Notes under the pieces: model-generated | Told to the model about the DNA's origin: nothing | The model's input: only the letters and a program-made list of their open reading frames with translations | Databases searched by the model: none | Part shown: positions 17,332 through 25,786 of the stretch, in pieces | Position numbering within the stretch: position 1 is the first letter of the stretch | Layout: each line of letters starts with the position of its first letter | From: Sinomonas mesophila | GTDB lineage: Bacteria > Actinomycetota > Actinomycetes > Actinomycetales > Micrococcaceae | Assembly (NCBI RefSeq): GCF_001999765.1 | Contig: NZ_MTIC01000003.1 | Coordinates: 124,001-188,000 of the forward strand | DNA: 64,000 bases | Direction: 5' to 3' | Position numbers and translations under genes: made by a program

Positions 17332-18417
17332 GTGGCTCTCACTATCGGTATCGTCGGTCTCCCCAACGTCGGCAAGTCGACGCTCTTCAACGCCCTGACC
17401 CGGAACCAGGTCCTCGCGGCGAACTACCCCTTCGCGACGATCGAGCCGAACGTCGGCGTCGTGAGCCTGCCCGACCCGCGCCTCGGCCAGCTCGCGGAGA
17501 TCTTCGGCTCCCAGCGCGTCCTGCCCGCGACCGTCTCCTTCGTCGACATCGCCGGCATCGTCAAGGGCGCCTCCGAGGGCGAGGGCCTCGGCAACCAGTT
17601 CCTGGCGAACATCCGCGAGGCGCAGGCCATCGCCCAGGTGGTCCGCGTCTTCGACGACCCGGACGTCGTGCATGTCGATGGGCGGGTCGACCCGAACGCC
17701 GACATCGAGATCATCCACACCGAGCTCATCCTCGCCGACCTCCAGACGATCGAGAAGGCACTCCCGCGCGTCGAGAAGGAAGTGAAGATCAAGAAGCGTG
17801 ACGCCGCCGAGCTCGCGGCCATTCAGGCCGCGCAGAAGGTCCTCGAGCGAGGCGTCACCATCATCTCGGCGGTCGAGAGCGACAAGCTCGATATGGCGTC
17901 CCTCAAGGAGCTCGGCCTTCTCACGGCGAAGCCGTTCATCTACGTCTTCAACTGCGATGAGGGCGTGCTCGGCAGCCCGGAGAAGCAGGCCGAGCTGCGG
18001 GAGCTCGTCGCCCCCGCGGACTGCGTCTTCCTCGACGCGAAGCTCGAGGCCGACCTCGTGGAGCTCTCCGAGGAGGAGGCCCGCGAGTTGCTCGAGATGA
18101 ACGGGCAGGACGAGTCCGGCCTCGACCAGCTGGCCCGCGTCGGCTTCCACACCCTCGGCCTCCAGACCTACCTCACCGCCGGGCCCAAGGAGGCCCGCGC
18201 GTGGACGATCCGCCAGGGCGACACCGCCCCCCAGGCCGCGGGCGTGATCCACTCGGACTTCCAGCGCGGCTTCATCAAGGCCGAGGTCGTGCACTTCGGC
18301 GACCTCGTCGACGCCGGCTCGATGGCCGAGGCGAAGGCCCGCGGCAAGGTCCGCATCGAGGGCAAGGACTACGTCATGACCGACGGCGACGTGGTGGAGT
18401 TCCGCTTCAACGTCTGA
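17332..18417 (+). CDS. ychF: Redox-regulated ATPase YchF (Ola1 family)
   Basis: A 361-residue Obg-superfamily P-loop protein. It has G1 GLPNVGKSTLFNALT, G3 FVDIAGIVKGASEGEGLGNQF, a noncanonical G4 NCDEG that gives YchF its ATP preference, and a C-terminal TGS domain ending DGDVVEFRFNV. It associates with ribosomes and stress responses. GTG 17332 is preferred because TATGAT (17318-17323) lies 8 nt upstream and it gives the usual start before LTIGIVGLPNVGKS; an ATG at 17326 is also possible. The last 21 bases of the gene recur 1.7 kb downstream, suggesting an insertion at its 3' end. Confidence 0.95.
   Translation: MALTIGIVGLPNVGKSTLFNALTRNQVLAANYPFATIEPNVGVVSLPDPRLGQLAEIFGSQRVLPATVSFVDIAGIVKGASEGEGLGNQFLANIREAQAIAQVVRVFDDPDVVHVDGRVDPNADIEIIHTELILADLQTIEKALPRVEKEVKIKKRDAAELAAIQAAQKVLERGVTIISAVESDKLDMASLKELGLLTAKPFIYVFNCDEGVLGSPEKQAELRELVAPADCVFLDAKLEADLVELSEEEARELLEMNGQDESGLDQLARVGFHTLGLQTYLTAGPKEARAWTIRQGDTAPQAAGVIHSDFQRGFIKAEVVHFGDLVDAGSMAEAKARGKVRIEGKDYVMTDGDVVEFRFNV
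18395..18415 (+). repeat. Left copy of 21-bp direct repeat (ychF 3' end)
   Basis: TGGAGTTCCGCTTCAACGTCT is the end of ychF (EFRFNV plus part of the stop). It matches 20127-20147 at 19 of 21 positions, in the same orientation. The two copies bracket a segment with two unknown membrane-protein genes. Confidence 0.6.
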
Positions 18418-18461
18418 CGCGTGGCGGGCTCCGCACCGCCCGTTGCTGCGTGCGCACTTGA

Positions 18462-19136
18462 TCACCTCATGGCGAGGATCGTTATTAGAGAACCGAGGAA
18501 CGCCGGGAGAGCCAGCAGGGCGATCACGCCGAGAACGGCACGCCCAGCCCACCGCGGCACGCTGGTTCGGCGTCCAGGAGGCGTGGCGAGGGCTGCCACC
18601 ACTTGGACGAGTGCCCCGAGGATCAGCAGTACCCCAGCCGGAAAGTAGACGATGGCAGCGAGCAGGGGCAGGTAGGCCGGAAGGGTCCGGGAGGAGAGGG
18701 CAGGGACCCGGTGGCTGGCCCACCTCGCCGCGGCTACGACGAGGGAGCCGCCGACGAGGGCGAGGACCGTGAAGAGCAGCACCGCCAGCCAGTTCGGTCC
18801 CAGTATGGCGAAGTCAATGTTGCTGCTGTCCAGCGTGCCTGATATGACCAGCAGGAACAGACCGAGGACGGGTCCTGTCCACCAGCCGGACGGCAGCCAG
18901 TGGCGCGCCCTAGCTTGGGGGTTTGTCACCCCTAGTAGCCGCCCCTGTCGCATTCGGCCGTGAGTCCCTGGCCGCGCGTCCACGAGGTCCTCGATGTCCC
19001 CCGACCGCGCCGCCTGTGCGACGGTCTGGGCCTGCTCGCGCCATGCTGTGAGCGTGCTGGGCAGGGCGGCCGCGAGCTTCACGGTGGAGGCCCGGTACGG
19101 CCTCGCCGCCGTGCCGTAAGGGTCATCGGCGGACAC
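18462..19136 (-). CDS. Unknown membrane protein, about 4 TM
   Basis: A 224-residue protein. An N-terminal soluble part contains two helices (STLTAWREQAQTVAQAARSG). Then come four hydrophobic segments (around WWTGPVLGLFLLVISG, LAVLLFTVLALVGGSLVVAAA, LPLLAAIVYFPAGVLLILGAL and VLGVIALLALPAFLGSLITI). I do not recognise the family. It lies in the segment between the two copies of the ychF 3' end, and its base composition is less GC-extreme than its neighbours, so it may be acquired DNA. Same strand as the next unknown gene. Confidence 0.7.
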   Translation of the reverse strand: MSADDPYGTAARPYRASTVKLAAALPSTLTAWREQAQTVAQAARSGDIEDLVDARPGTHGRMRQGRLLGVTNPQARARHWLPSGWWTGPVLGLFLLVISGTLDSSNIDFAILGPNWLAVLLFTVLALVGGSLVVAAARWASHRVPALSSRTLPAYLPLLAAIVYFPAGVLLILGALVQVVAALATPPGRRTSVPRWAGRAVLGVIALLALPAFLGSLITILAMR

Positions 19137-19295
19137 CCAATGGGGTGCGGCCGCGGCTTCCGCGGCATGGCGCGCCGGTTCCCCACGGCTGACTGTGGAC
19201 AGGACCAGCAGGCCGCGCGCGGAGAGGCACGGCGATGAGCGCCACGGCCCAGCGCACCATGTGGGGTGGGCAGAGCGGATCGGAGCGGATACGGT

Positions 19296-19928
19296 TCAGG
19301 CGCCGACCGCAGGGGCATGCCCGTGCCCGAAGTCCAGAGCGCCCCACGCCTCCCGCAGCATGAGGCCGCCGACGAGGGCCCACGCCAGCGCGGCGGGCAC
19401 GGCAAAGAGCACGGCCGCGGTCTCGGTGTTGAATAGGGGGAGCACTACGCTCGTCACTGTGGCCGCGATCCCTGCCCACCTGGGCACGACACGAGTGACG
19501 AGGGCGTGGACGCCACCAACGACGAGGCCAATCCACATGCCCGTGAATCCGGCGAAGCCAAACACCCACCATCCCCACGACTCGCTTGCGGTTCCCGCCA
19601 AAAGGACGCTGAAGGCGGTCAGGGACGCCACTCCCGCTGCAACCAAGGCCGCGGCAGTGATCGCAGCCCAGTAACTACGGCCCTTCGCCCGCGCCAAGAC
19701 AGCAAGTCCGAGGAGACCGATGATGGCGAGGAGGATTGAGGACACAGCGAGGGCGGCAACCATGGGCGTGGTGACTCTGTACACTCCCGGGCTCCCCTTG
19801 GGGGCGAGGGACTCCATGTACGCCGCCGCGGCGCCGAGTAGGCCGCCGAGGAGGGCTGCTGCGCCGCCCATGGCGGCTAGAGTTGCTGATCTTTTGCTCG
19901 TGTGGTGGGTGTTCGCGTGGGTTGTCAT
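19296..19928 (-). CDS. Unknown membrane protein, about 6 TM
   Basis: A 210-residue protein made almost entirely of hydrophobic segments, about six helices, with short loops, a His-rich N-terminus (MTTHANTHHTSKR) and an HGHAP segment near the C-terminus. I chose ATG 19928, with GAGG about 10 nt upstream, over more distal ATGs at 19943 and 19970. No family recognised. Like its neighbour it lies between the ychF 3'-end repeats in lower-GC sequence. The pair could be a small acquired module, but there is no integrase or toxin signature. Confidence 0.68.
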   Translation of the reverse strand: MTTHANTHHTSKRSATLAAMGGAAALLGGLLGAAAAYMESLAPKGSPGVYRVTTPMVAALAVSSILLAIIGLLGLAVLARAKGRSYWAAITAAALVAAGVASLTAFSVLLAGTASESWGWWVFGFAGFTGMWIGLVVGGVHALVTRVVPRWAGIAATVTSVVLPLFNTETAAVLFAVPAALAWALVGGLMLREAWGALDFGHGHAPAVGA

Positions 19929-20223
19929 GATGACGAACCTCATTCTTTGGGGCGTACAGATGGCGCCCATGTGGGCGCAATGCGGTGTACCCCCAGCAGG
20001 CCTTCCGCAGGATGCGAGCGACTGATCCCAGACCGCTTCAAGTTATAACTCCAGCGTCTGGACTGACACAACGGACCGATCAGTCTCGTTGCCGACTTCG
20101 TTCCGGCCAAGATGATGACATAGACATGGAGTTCCGCTCCAACGTTTAGTCCCGGCTGTCTCCGGCCGGCGGCGGCGGCGTGCATGGTTGACCACGGCCG
20201 CCGCTCGTCGGAAGGTTGGTGGC
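19929..20223. other. Gene-poor gap with right copy of ychF-end repeat
   Basis: About 295 bp between the start of the minus-strand membrane protein and the next plus-strand gene. It is noticeably richer in A/T than the surroundings (for example AGTTATAACT at 20041-20050). It contains the repeat at 20127-20147. No convincing gene is seen. Confidence 0.6.
20127..20147 (+). repeat. Right copy of 21-bp direct repeat (ychF 3' end remnant)
   Basis: TGGAGTTCCGCTCCAACGTTT matches the end of ychF at 19 of 21 bases and is followed by AG, giving an in-frame EFRSNV-stop that mirrors ychF's EFRFNV-stop. The similarity stops upstream of the repeat, so this is not a longer ychF duplicate. Confidence 0.6.
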
Positions 20224-21111
20224 GTGGGCATCACACCAGCGGGCCGGTCCTTGGCGATGCGGCTCGTCGGGGTCGGGGTGCCCGAGGACCTGGCCCTCGT
20301 GTTCGCCGAGGCGAGCACGAGCCCGGTGGGGGAGCGCACGGGGGACGCCGCTGGCTGCGTTCTGGAACCGTCCGGTGCCCTCCAGGCCGTCCGGCACCTG
20401 GAGGAGCAGCTGGCCGGCGGCGTGCAGCCCCTCGGCAGGGTGTTCACGCTGCTGGGCGTAGCCGCTCTGCTCTTCGGCGCTGAGGAGGGCTCCCGCATCG
20501 TGCTGCACCACATGCCCGCGGCCGTGAAGGCCCTGCAGGAGATGGCCGACGAGCCCGAGGACGCGCCACGCGAGGACTCGCTGCTCGCGTCCGCCGCGCG
20601 GGCGGAGCCGCTGATGCTCAAGGCCGCGCTGGAGCAGGCCGCCTCGTCGGATCCCCACTACGACCATCAGCTCTACATGGACGAGTCCGTCCTGCTGCCA
20701 GGGTTCGTCGTGGCCGAGCGGGACGGTGCGGAGCCGGTCGAGCTGAGCGGGGCCCTCGTGACCACCCCGCGGGAGATGATCTTCGTGCTCAGCGATGCGG
20801 TCCTGTCGGAGGCCACGGCGAGGCTGATCCCCGAGGGGCTGCTCGCGCACGGCACCCTGAGCTTCCGCCTCGAGGAGCTCACGGCTGTGACGTTCTACCT
20901 GCCCGACGCCTTCGCCGACGTGGGGGAGGCCTCGCGAGTGGACTTCGGGCCGTCCCCGGATGACGACGTGCACGCGTACTTCGTGCTCGAGGGCCACCGC
21001 CAGCTGAGCGTGCGCCTGCTGTACGCCCGGTGGCCCGCCAGCAGGCAGGAGGGCCTGAGGCGGCGGCTCGCCGCCGTCGTGGAGCGCGTGGGGGACGCCC
21101 TCGCCGCCTGA
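20224..21111 (+). CDS. Soluble protein of unknown function
   Basis: About 295 residues if GTG 20224 is used (GGAAGG about 8 nt upstream); a TTG at 20188 would add 12 residues. No membrane segment or signal peptide. The N-terminal half is helical and Ala/Leu-rich. The C-terminal half looks beta-rich, with [37 protein letters not shown] and [27 protein letters not shown] do not recognise the family. It is 61 bp upstream of phosphoketolase on the same strand, but a perfect palindrome separates them, so a shared role is uncertain. Confidence 0.65.
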   Translation: MGITPAGRSLAMRLVGVGVPEDLALVFAEASTSPVGERTGDAAGCVLEPSGALQAVRHLEEQLAGGVQPLGRVFTLLGVAALLFGAEEGSRIVLHHMPAAVKALQEMADEPEDAPREDSLLASAARAEPLMLKAALEQAASSDPHYDHQLYMDESVLLPGFVVAERDGAEPVELSGALVTTPREMIFVLSDAVLSEATARLIPEGLLAHGTLSFRLEELTAVTFYLPDAFADVGEASRVDFGPSPDDDVHAYFVLEGHRQLSVRLLYARWPASRQEGLRRRLAAVVERVGDALAA

Positions 21112-21128
21112 GCTAGGCTGGCAGCGAC

Positions 21129-21148
21129 CTGCCGCGCCGGCGCGGCAG
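21129..21148. promoter_or_regulatory. Perfect 20-bp palindrome ahead of phosphoketolase
   Basis: CTGCCGCGCC followed directly by its reverse complement, centred 34 bp before the xfp ATG and 18 bp after the previous stop codon. With no loop it suits a dimeric regulator's operator better than a terminator, though a hairpin terminator cannot be excluded. Confidence 0.55.
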
Positions 21149-21172
21149 CCACGAGGGGGAAGGCGGACCAGC

Positions 21173-23563
21173 ATGGCCTCGACCGATGAGCGCCGCGCTG
21201 TGGGCGACGAGCGGCTCGACGACCTCGAACGCTGGTGGCGCGCGGCCAACTACCTGTCCGTCGGCCAGATCTACCTCCGCGACAACCCACTCCTGCGCCG
21301 GCCGCTCGAGGCCGGGCACGTCAAGACGCGCCTCCTCGGCCACTGGGGAACGACCCCCGGCCTGAACTTCGTCTACGCCCACCTCAACCGCGCGATCGTC
21401 GAGCGCGACCAGCCGATGCTCTTCGTCACCGGGCCGGGCCACGGCGGCCCCGCGAACGTCGCGAACGCCTACCTCGAGGGCACCTACGCCGAGGTCTACA
21501 CGCGCTTCGCCGACGACGAGGACTCCCTGCGCGAGCTCTTTCGCCAGTTCTCCTACCCGGGCGGCATCCCGAGCCACGCGGCGCCGGAGACCCCCGGCTC
21601 GATCAGCGAGGGCGGCGAGCTCGGCTACTCGCTCGCCCACGCCTTCGGGGCCGCCTTCGACAACCCGGACCTCGTCGTCGCGTGCGTCGTGGGCGACGGC
21701 GAGGCCGAGACAGGTCCCCTCGCGGGCAGCTGGCAGTCCACCGCCTTCCTCGACCCCGTGCACGACGGCGCCGTCCTCCCGGTCCTGCACCTCAACGGCT
21801 ACAAGATCGCCAACCCCACGGTCCTCGCCCGCCGTCCCGAGTCGCAGGTCCGCGCCTACTTCGAGGGCCTCGGCTGGGCCCCACGCTTCGTGACCGTCGC
21901 CGACCCCGAGGACCACCCCGCTGCGCACCGGGCCTTCGCCGCGGCCCTCGACGACTGCCTCGACGAGATCGGCGCCATCCAGCGCCGCGCGCGCGCCGCC
22001 GCGGAGCGGCCCGCGGGGGAGGCCGTGGAGCTCTGGCCCATGATCGTGCTCCGCTCGCCCAAGGGCTGGACCGGCCCCGCCGAGGTGGACGGCTCGCCGG
22101 TCGAGGGGACGTGGCGGGCGCATCAGGTCCCGCTCGGCGGCATCCACGAGCACCCGGACCACCTCGCCCTCCTCGAGGAGTGGCTGCGCTCGTATCGCCC
22201 CGAGGAACTCTTCACGGACGACGGCGCGCGCTCGCCGGAGCTGGGCCGGCTCGCCCCGCGCGGCGACCGCCGGATGAGCGCGTCGCCGCACGCGAACGGC
22301 GGCCGGCTCCTGGCCGACCTGAGGCTCCCCGACGCGACGGCGCACATGCTCCCGGTGGAGGCGCCCGGCGTCGTCCGCGAGAGCGCGAACCTCGGCGGGT
22401 GGCTGGGCGAGGTGATCCGGGCCAACCCGGAGACCTTCCGGCTCTTCGGCCCCGACGAGACCGCGTCGAACCGTCTCCAGTCCGTCTACGAGGCCACGGA
22501 CAAGGTCTGGCAGGAGCGCATCGAGGACGTCGACGAGCACCTCGCACGGGCGGGGCGGGTCATGGAGGTCCTGAGCGAGCACCTGTGCCAGGGCTGGCTC
22601 GAGGGCTACCTCCTCACCGGCAGACACGGAGTGCTGACCTCGTACGAGGCGTTCGTGCACATCGTCGACTCGATGTTCAACCAGCACGCGAAGTGGCTCA
22701 AGGTGCACCGCCAGCTCCCGTGGCGCATGCCGGTCGCGTCGCTGACCTACCTGCTCTCGAGCCACGTGTGGCAGCAGGACCACAACGGCTTCTCGCATCA
22801 GGATCCCGGGTTCATCGACCACGTGGTCAACAAGAAGGCCGAGGTCGTGCGGGTGTACCTGCCGGTGGACGCGAACACCCTCATGGCGACGATGGACCAC
22901 TGCCTGCGCAGCCGGGACTACGTCAATGTCGTCGTCGCGGGCAAGGCCCCGGCCCTGCAGTGGCTCGGTCCGGAGGAGGCCCGGCTACACTGCGCCCGGG
23001 GCCTCGGGGTCTGGGACTTCGCCGGCAGCGAGGTCCCGGGCGAGGAACCCGACGTCGTGCTCGGCTGCGCGGGGGACGTGCCCGCTCTCGAGGCCGTCGC
23101 GGCGGCGCAGCTGCTGCGCCGGGACCTCCCAGAGCTGAGGGTCAGGGTCGTGAACGTCGTGGACCTCATGCGGCTCCAGGACGAGCGCCAGCACCCGCAC
23201 GGGCTGCCCGACCGCGAGTTCGACGCGCTCTTCACGACGGACAGGCCGGTCATCTTCGCCTACCACGGCTACCCCTGGCTCATCCACCGTCTCGCCTACC
23301 GGCGCACGAACCACGCCAACCTGCACGTGCGCGGCTACATCGAGGAGGGTACGACCACGACTCCGTTCGACATGGCGATGCTCAACCGGATCGACAGGTT
23401 CCACCTCGCGATCGACGTGATCGACCGCGTGCCCGGGCTCGCGGTGCGCGGCGCTTCGGTCCGGCAGCGCTACGAGGACGCCGTCGCGAGGGCCCGGGCC
23501 CACACCCGGGAGCACGGCGAGGATCCAGCGGACATCCGCGACTGGACCCTCGAGAGGCCATGA
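21173..23563 (+). CDS. xfp: Phosphoketolase (xylulose-5-P / fructose-6-P)
   Basis: A 796-residue thiamine-diphosphate enzyme that splits xylulose-5-P or fructose-6-P with phosphate to acetyl phosphate plus an aldose phosphate. Family signatures are [17 protein letters not shown] near the N-terminus, GPGHGGPA, the ThDP/Mg motif [25 protein letters not shown] in the middle domain and [20 protein letters not shown]. Length is normal for the family. GAGGGGGAAGG precedes ATG 21173. No acetate kinase or phosphotransacetylase gene is adjacent, so the acetyl phosphate must be used by enzymes encoded elsewhere. Confidence 0.95.
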   Translation: MASTDERRAVGDERLDDLERWWRAANYLSVGQIYLRDNPLLRRPLEAGHVKTRLLGHWGTTPGLNFVYAHLNRAIVERDQPMLFVTGPGHGGPANVANAYLEGTYAEVYTRFADDEDSLRELFRQFSYPGGIPSHAAPETPGSISEGGELGYSLAHAFGAAFDNPDLVVACVVGDGEAETGPLAGSWQSTAFLDPVHDGAVLPVLHLNGYKIANPTVLARRPESQVRAYFEGLGWAPRFVTVADPEDHPAAHRAFAAALDDCLDEIGAIQRRARAAAERPAGEAVELWPMIVLRSPKGWTGPAEVDGSPVEGTWRAHQVPLGGIHEHPDHLALLEEWLRSYRPEELFTDDGARSPELGRLAPRGDRRMSASPHANGGRLLADLRLPDATAHMLPVEAPGVVRESANLGGWLGEVIRANPETFRLFGPDETASNRLQSVYEATDKVWQERIEDVDEHLARAGRVMEVLSEHLCQGWLEGYLLTGRHGVLTSYEAFVHIVDSMFNQHAKWLKVHRQLPWRMPVASLTYLLSSHVWQQDHNGFSHQDPGFIDHVVNKKAEVVRVYLPVDANTLMATMDHCLRSRDYVNVVVAGKAPALQWLGPEEARLHCARGLGVWDFAGSEVPGEEPDVVLGCAGDVPALEAVAAAQLLRRDLPELRVRVVNVVDLMRLQDERQHPHGLPDREFDALFTTDRPVIFAYHGYPWLIHRLAYRRTNHANLHVRGYIEEGTTTTPFDMAMLNRIDRFHLAIDVIDRVPGLAVRGASVRQRYEDAVARARAHTREHGEDPADIRDWTLERP

Positions 23564-23879
23564 GATGACCCTTTCGCGCCGGTGAAGAACTGATTGGCGA
23601 CGGCGCGCTACCGCCGCGTATCGTCCGCATCCGCCGAGAGGAGGTGATTGGGAACGTCCGGTCGCACATCGCTCCATTCCCGCGCAAGGAGCTGGACCTG
23701 AAAGATATGTTGCATCTCGATAACGACGACGATCTGAAACGGAACTTTCGTAGCCAGTGGGCGCCCTCCGCGTCTAGGCTTTCGACCATGTGAGGCGGGC
23801 CACGACTTCCTTGGGGGGAGGGGCCGTCTGGCCGGGACCAATCCCGGCACCATCACACACAAGGAAATGAGGAGGCGGA
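23564..23879 (+). other. Gene-free leader region of peptide transporter operon 1
   Basis: 316 bp without a supported gene. It holds a -10-like TAGGCT at 23775-23780, giving a leader of roughly 93 nt, and a GAGGAGG ribosome site before ATG 23880. The first 200 bp are relatively A/T-rich. A frame without a good start runs from 23569 to 23791 but was not called. Confidence 0.6.
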
Positions 23880-25682
23880 ATGCGTTTCGGGCGTATTTCC
23901 AAGGCGATCGGGCTCGCGGCGGCGGCGGCACTCGCACTCAGCGCCTGCGCGACCCAGGGCCCGGGGCAGGGGACCAGCCCCACCGGCCAGGCCAGCGCCA
24001 AGCAGGGCGGCACAGTCACCATCGCGGAGGTCAACGGCTTCAGCAGCTTCAATCCCGGCACCGCAGACGGCAACTCGGACGTCAACGGCCACATCGGCTA
24101 CGCGACGCACTCGAACTTCATCTACATCGACAACAAACTGAACATCGTCAGGAACGAGAAGTTCGGCACGTACGAGAAGGTCTCCGACGATCCGCTCACG
24201 GTCAAGTACACGGTGAACGAGGGCGTGAAGTGGTCCGACGGGACCCAGGTCTCGGCCGCCGACCTCCTGCTCACGTGGGCCTCCGGCTCTGCCTTCTACG
24301 ACGACGCCAAGAAGGACCCGAACACTGGCGACATCGTCAGCGGCACCGTGTACTTCACGACGGCGGCAGACACGTCCGGCCTCAACCTCACAGAGTTCCC
24401 CGAGCTGGGCGCCGACGGCCGTTCGCTCACGATCAAGTACTCGAAGCCGTTCGCGGACTGGGAGCTGGCCTTCGGCACCCCGGGCAACGGCGGCGTCGAC
24501 ATCCCCGCCCACGTCGTGGCCAGCAAGGCAGGCCTCAGCGACACCGACGCGCTCGTCGACCTCCTCAAGGGCATCAAGCGCGGCGACCCGGAGGCGCAGT
24601 TCCCCGCCAACGAGACCCTCAAGAAGGTCGCCGAGGTCTGGAACACCGCCTTCGACACGAAGACCCTCCCCGCGGACACGAGCCTTTTCCTCTCCAACGG
24701 CCCGTTCGTGGTCAAGGACATCGTCCCCGAGCAGTCGCTGACCCTCGTGCGGAACAAGGACTACACATGGGGCCCGGTGCCCCACGTCGACGAGGTCGTC
24801 GTCCGCGTCATCGGCCAGGCCCCCGCCCAGGTCCAGGCCCTCAAGAACGGCGAGGTCGACATCATCGCCCCCCAGGCCTCGGCCGACACGGTCGAGCAGA
24901 TCAAGGCCGTCCCGGGGGCCACGCTCCTCGAGGGCAAGCAGCTCTCCTACGACCACCTTGACCTCAACTTCTCCGGCGTCTTCGCTGACAAGGACGTGCG
25001 CACGGCGTTCATGCTGACCGTCCCGCGCAAGGACATCGTCGACAAGCTCCAGAGGAAGATCGATCCCGAGGCCGCGCCGCTCGACTCGCAGCTCTTCGTG
25101 CCGGACCAGGCCGCCTATGCCCAGTCCGTCAAGGACAACGGCTCCTCGGCCTACCAGGACGTGGACATCGACAAGGCCAAACAGCTCCTCAACGGCAAAG
25201 AGCCCGAGGTCCGCATCTTGTACAACAAGGACAACCCGAACCGCGTCGACTCGTTCTCGCTCATCCGGGAGTCGGCCGCCCAGGCGGGCTTCAAGGTCGT
25301 CGACGGCGGCCTGGGCGCCTCCGACTGGAGCAAGGCACTCGGCAACGGCACCTATGACGCGGCGGTCTTCGGCTGGATCAACTCGGGCGTCGGCGTGACT
25401 GGCACGCCGCAGATCTTCAAGACGGGCTCCGGCTCGAACTTCAACGGCTTCTCCGACACCGAGGCGGACAAGCTCATGGACGAGCTCGTGCTGACGACCG
25501 ACAAGGCCAAGCAGGACGAGCTCCAGCAGAAGATCGACAAGAGGATCTGGGACAGCAGCTACGGCCTGCCCCTGTTCCAGTCACTGGACATCAAGGCCTA
25601 CTCGGACAAGGTCGACGGTGTGAAGCAGATGGCCAACCAGACGGGCGCCTGGTGGAACATCTGGGAGTGGTCGGTCAAGTAG
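23880..25682 (+). CDS. Peptide ABC transporter, substrate-binding lipoprotein (operon 1)
   Basis: A 600-residue exported lipoprotein with a signal peptide ending in LSAC (Cys23), then a Gly/Ser/Thr-rich linker. The type-5 extracellular solute-binding domain follows (TVNEGVKWSDGTQVSAADLL, FSGVFADKDVRTAFMLTVPRKDIV, FNGFSDTEADKLMDELV). It captures di- or oligopeptides outside the membrane for the permeases encoded downstream. The signal peptide (MRFGRISKAIG) is nearly the same as that of the second binding protein at 31330, so the two are paralogues. A hairpin after the stop probably limits read-through to the permease genes. Ligand class cannot be refined. Confidence 0.92.
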   Translation: MRFGRISKAIGLAAAAALALSACATQGPGQGTSPTGQASAKQGGTVTIAEVNGFSSFNPGTADGNSDVNGHIGYATHSNFIYIDNKLNIVRNEKFGTYEKVSDDPLTVKYTVNEGVKWSDGTQVSAADLLLTWASGSAFYDDAKKDPNTGDIVSGTVYFTTAADTSGLNLTEFPELGADGRSLTIKYSKPFADWELAFGTPGNGGVDIPAHVVASKAGLSDTDALVDLLKGIKRGDPEAQFPANETLKKVAEVWNTAFDTKTLPADTSLFLSNGPFVVKDIVPEQSLTLVRNKDYTWGPVPHVDEVVVRVIGQAPAQVQALKNGEVDIIAPQASADTVEQIKAVPGATLLEGKQLSYDHLDLNFSGVFADKDVRTAFMLTVPRKDIVDKLQRKIDPEAAPLDSQLFVPDQAAYAQSVKDNGSSAYQDVDIDKAKQLLNGKEPEVRILYNKDNPNRVDSFSLIRESAAQAGFKVVDGGLGASDWSKALGNGTYDAAVFGWINSGVGVTGTPQIFKTGSGSNFNGFSDTEADKLMDELVLTTDKAKQDELQQKIDKRIWDSSYGLPLFQSLDIKAYSDKVDGVKQMANQTGAWWNIWEWSVK

Positions 25683-25702
25683 TCCGCCGGGCTCGACCAT
25701 AC

Positions 25703-25739
25703 GAAGCGCCGGGGCTGAGCGTCATGGCCCCGGCGCTTC
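25703..25739 (+). terminator. Intercistronic hairpin after binding-protein gene
   Basis: A perfect 13-bp inverted repeat (GAAGCGCCGGGGC at 25703-25715, complement at 25727-25739, 11-nt loop) lies between the binding-protein and permease genes. It probably acts as an attenuator or mRNA-stabilising structure that keeps binding-protein levels above permease levels. Confidence 0.7.
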
Positions 25740-25786
25740 CGGCGTTCGCCGCACCTTCTTAACGACCCACGAGGTACAGACCCACC

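Noticed and set aside
18418-20126. Prophage or integrative element with integrase
   Set aside because: Only two membrane-protein genes fit between the repeats; no integrase, excisionase or replication gene is present.
23569-23791. Open frame of about 74 codons ahead of peptide operon 1
   Set aside because: The only in-frame GTG (23644) touches its would-be ribosome site, the frame has unusual codon use for this genome, and the likely operon promoter lies inside it.
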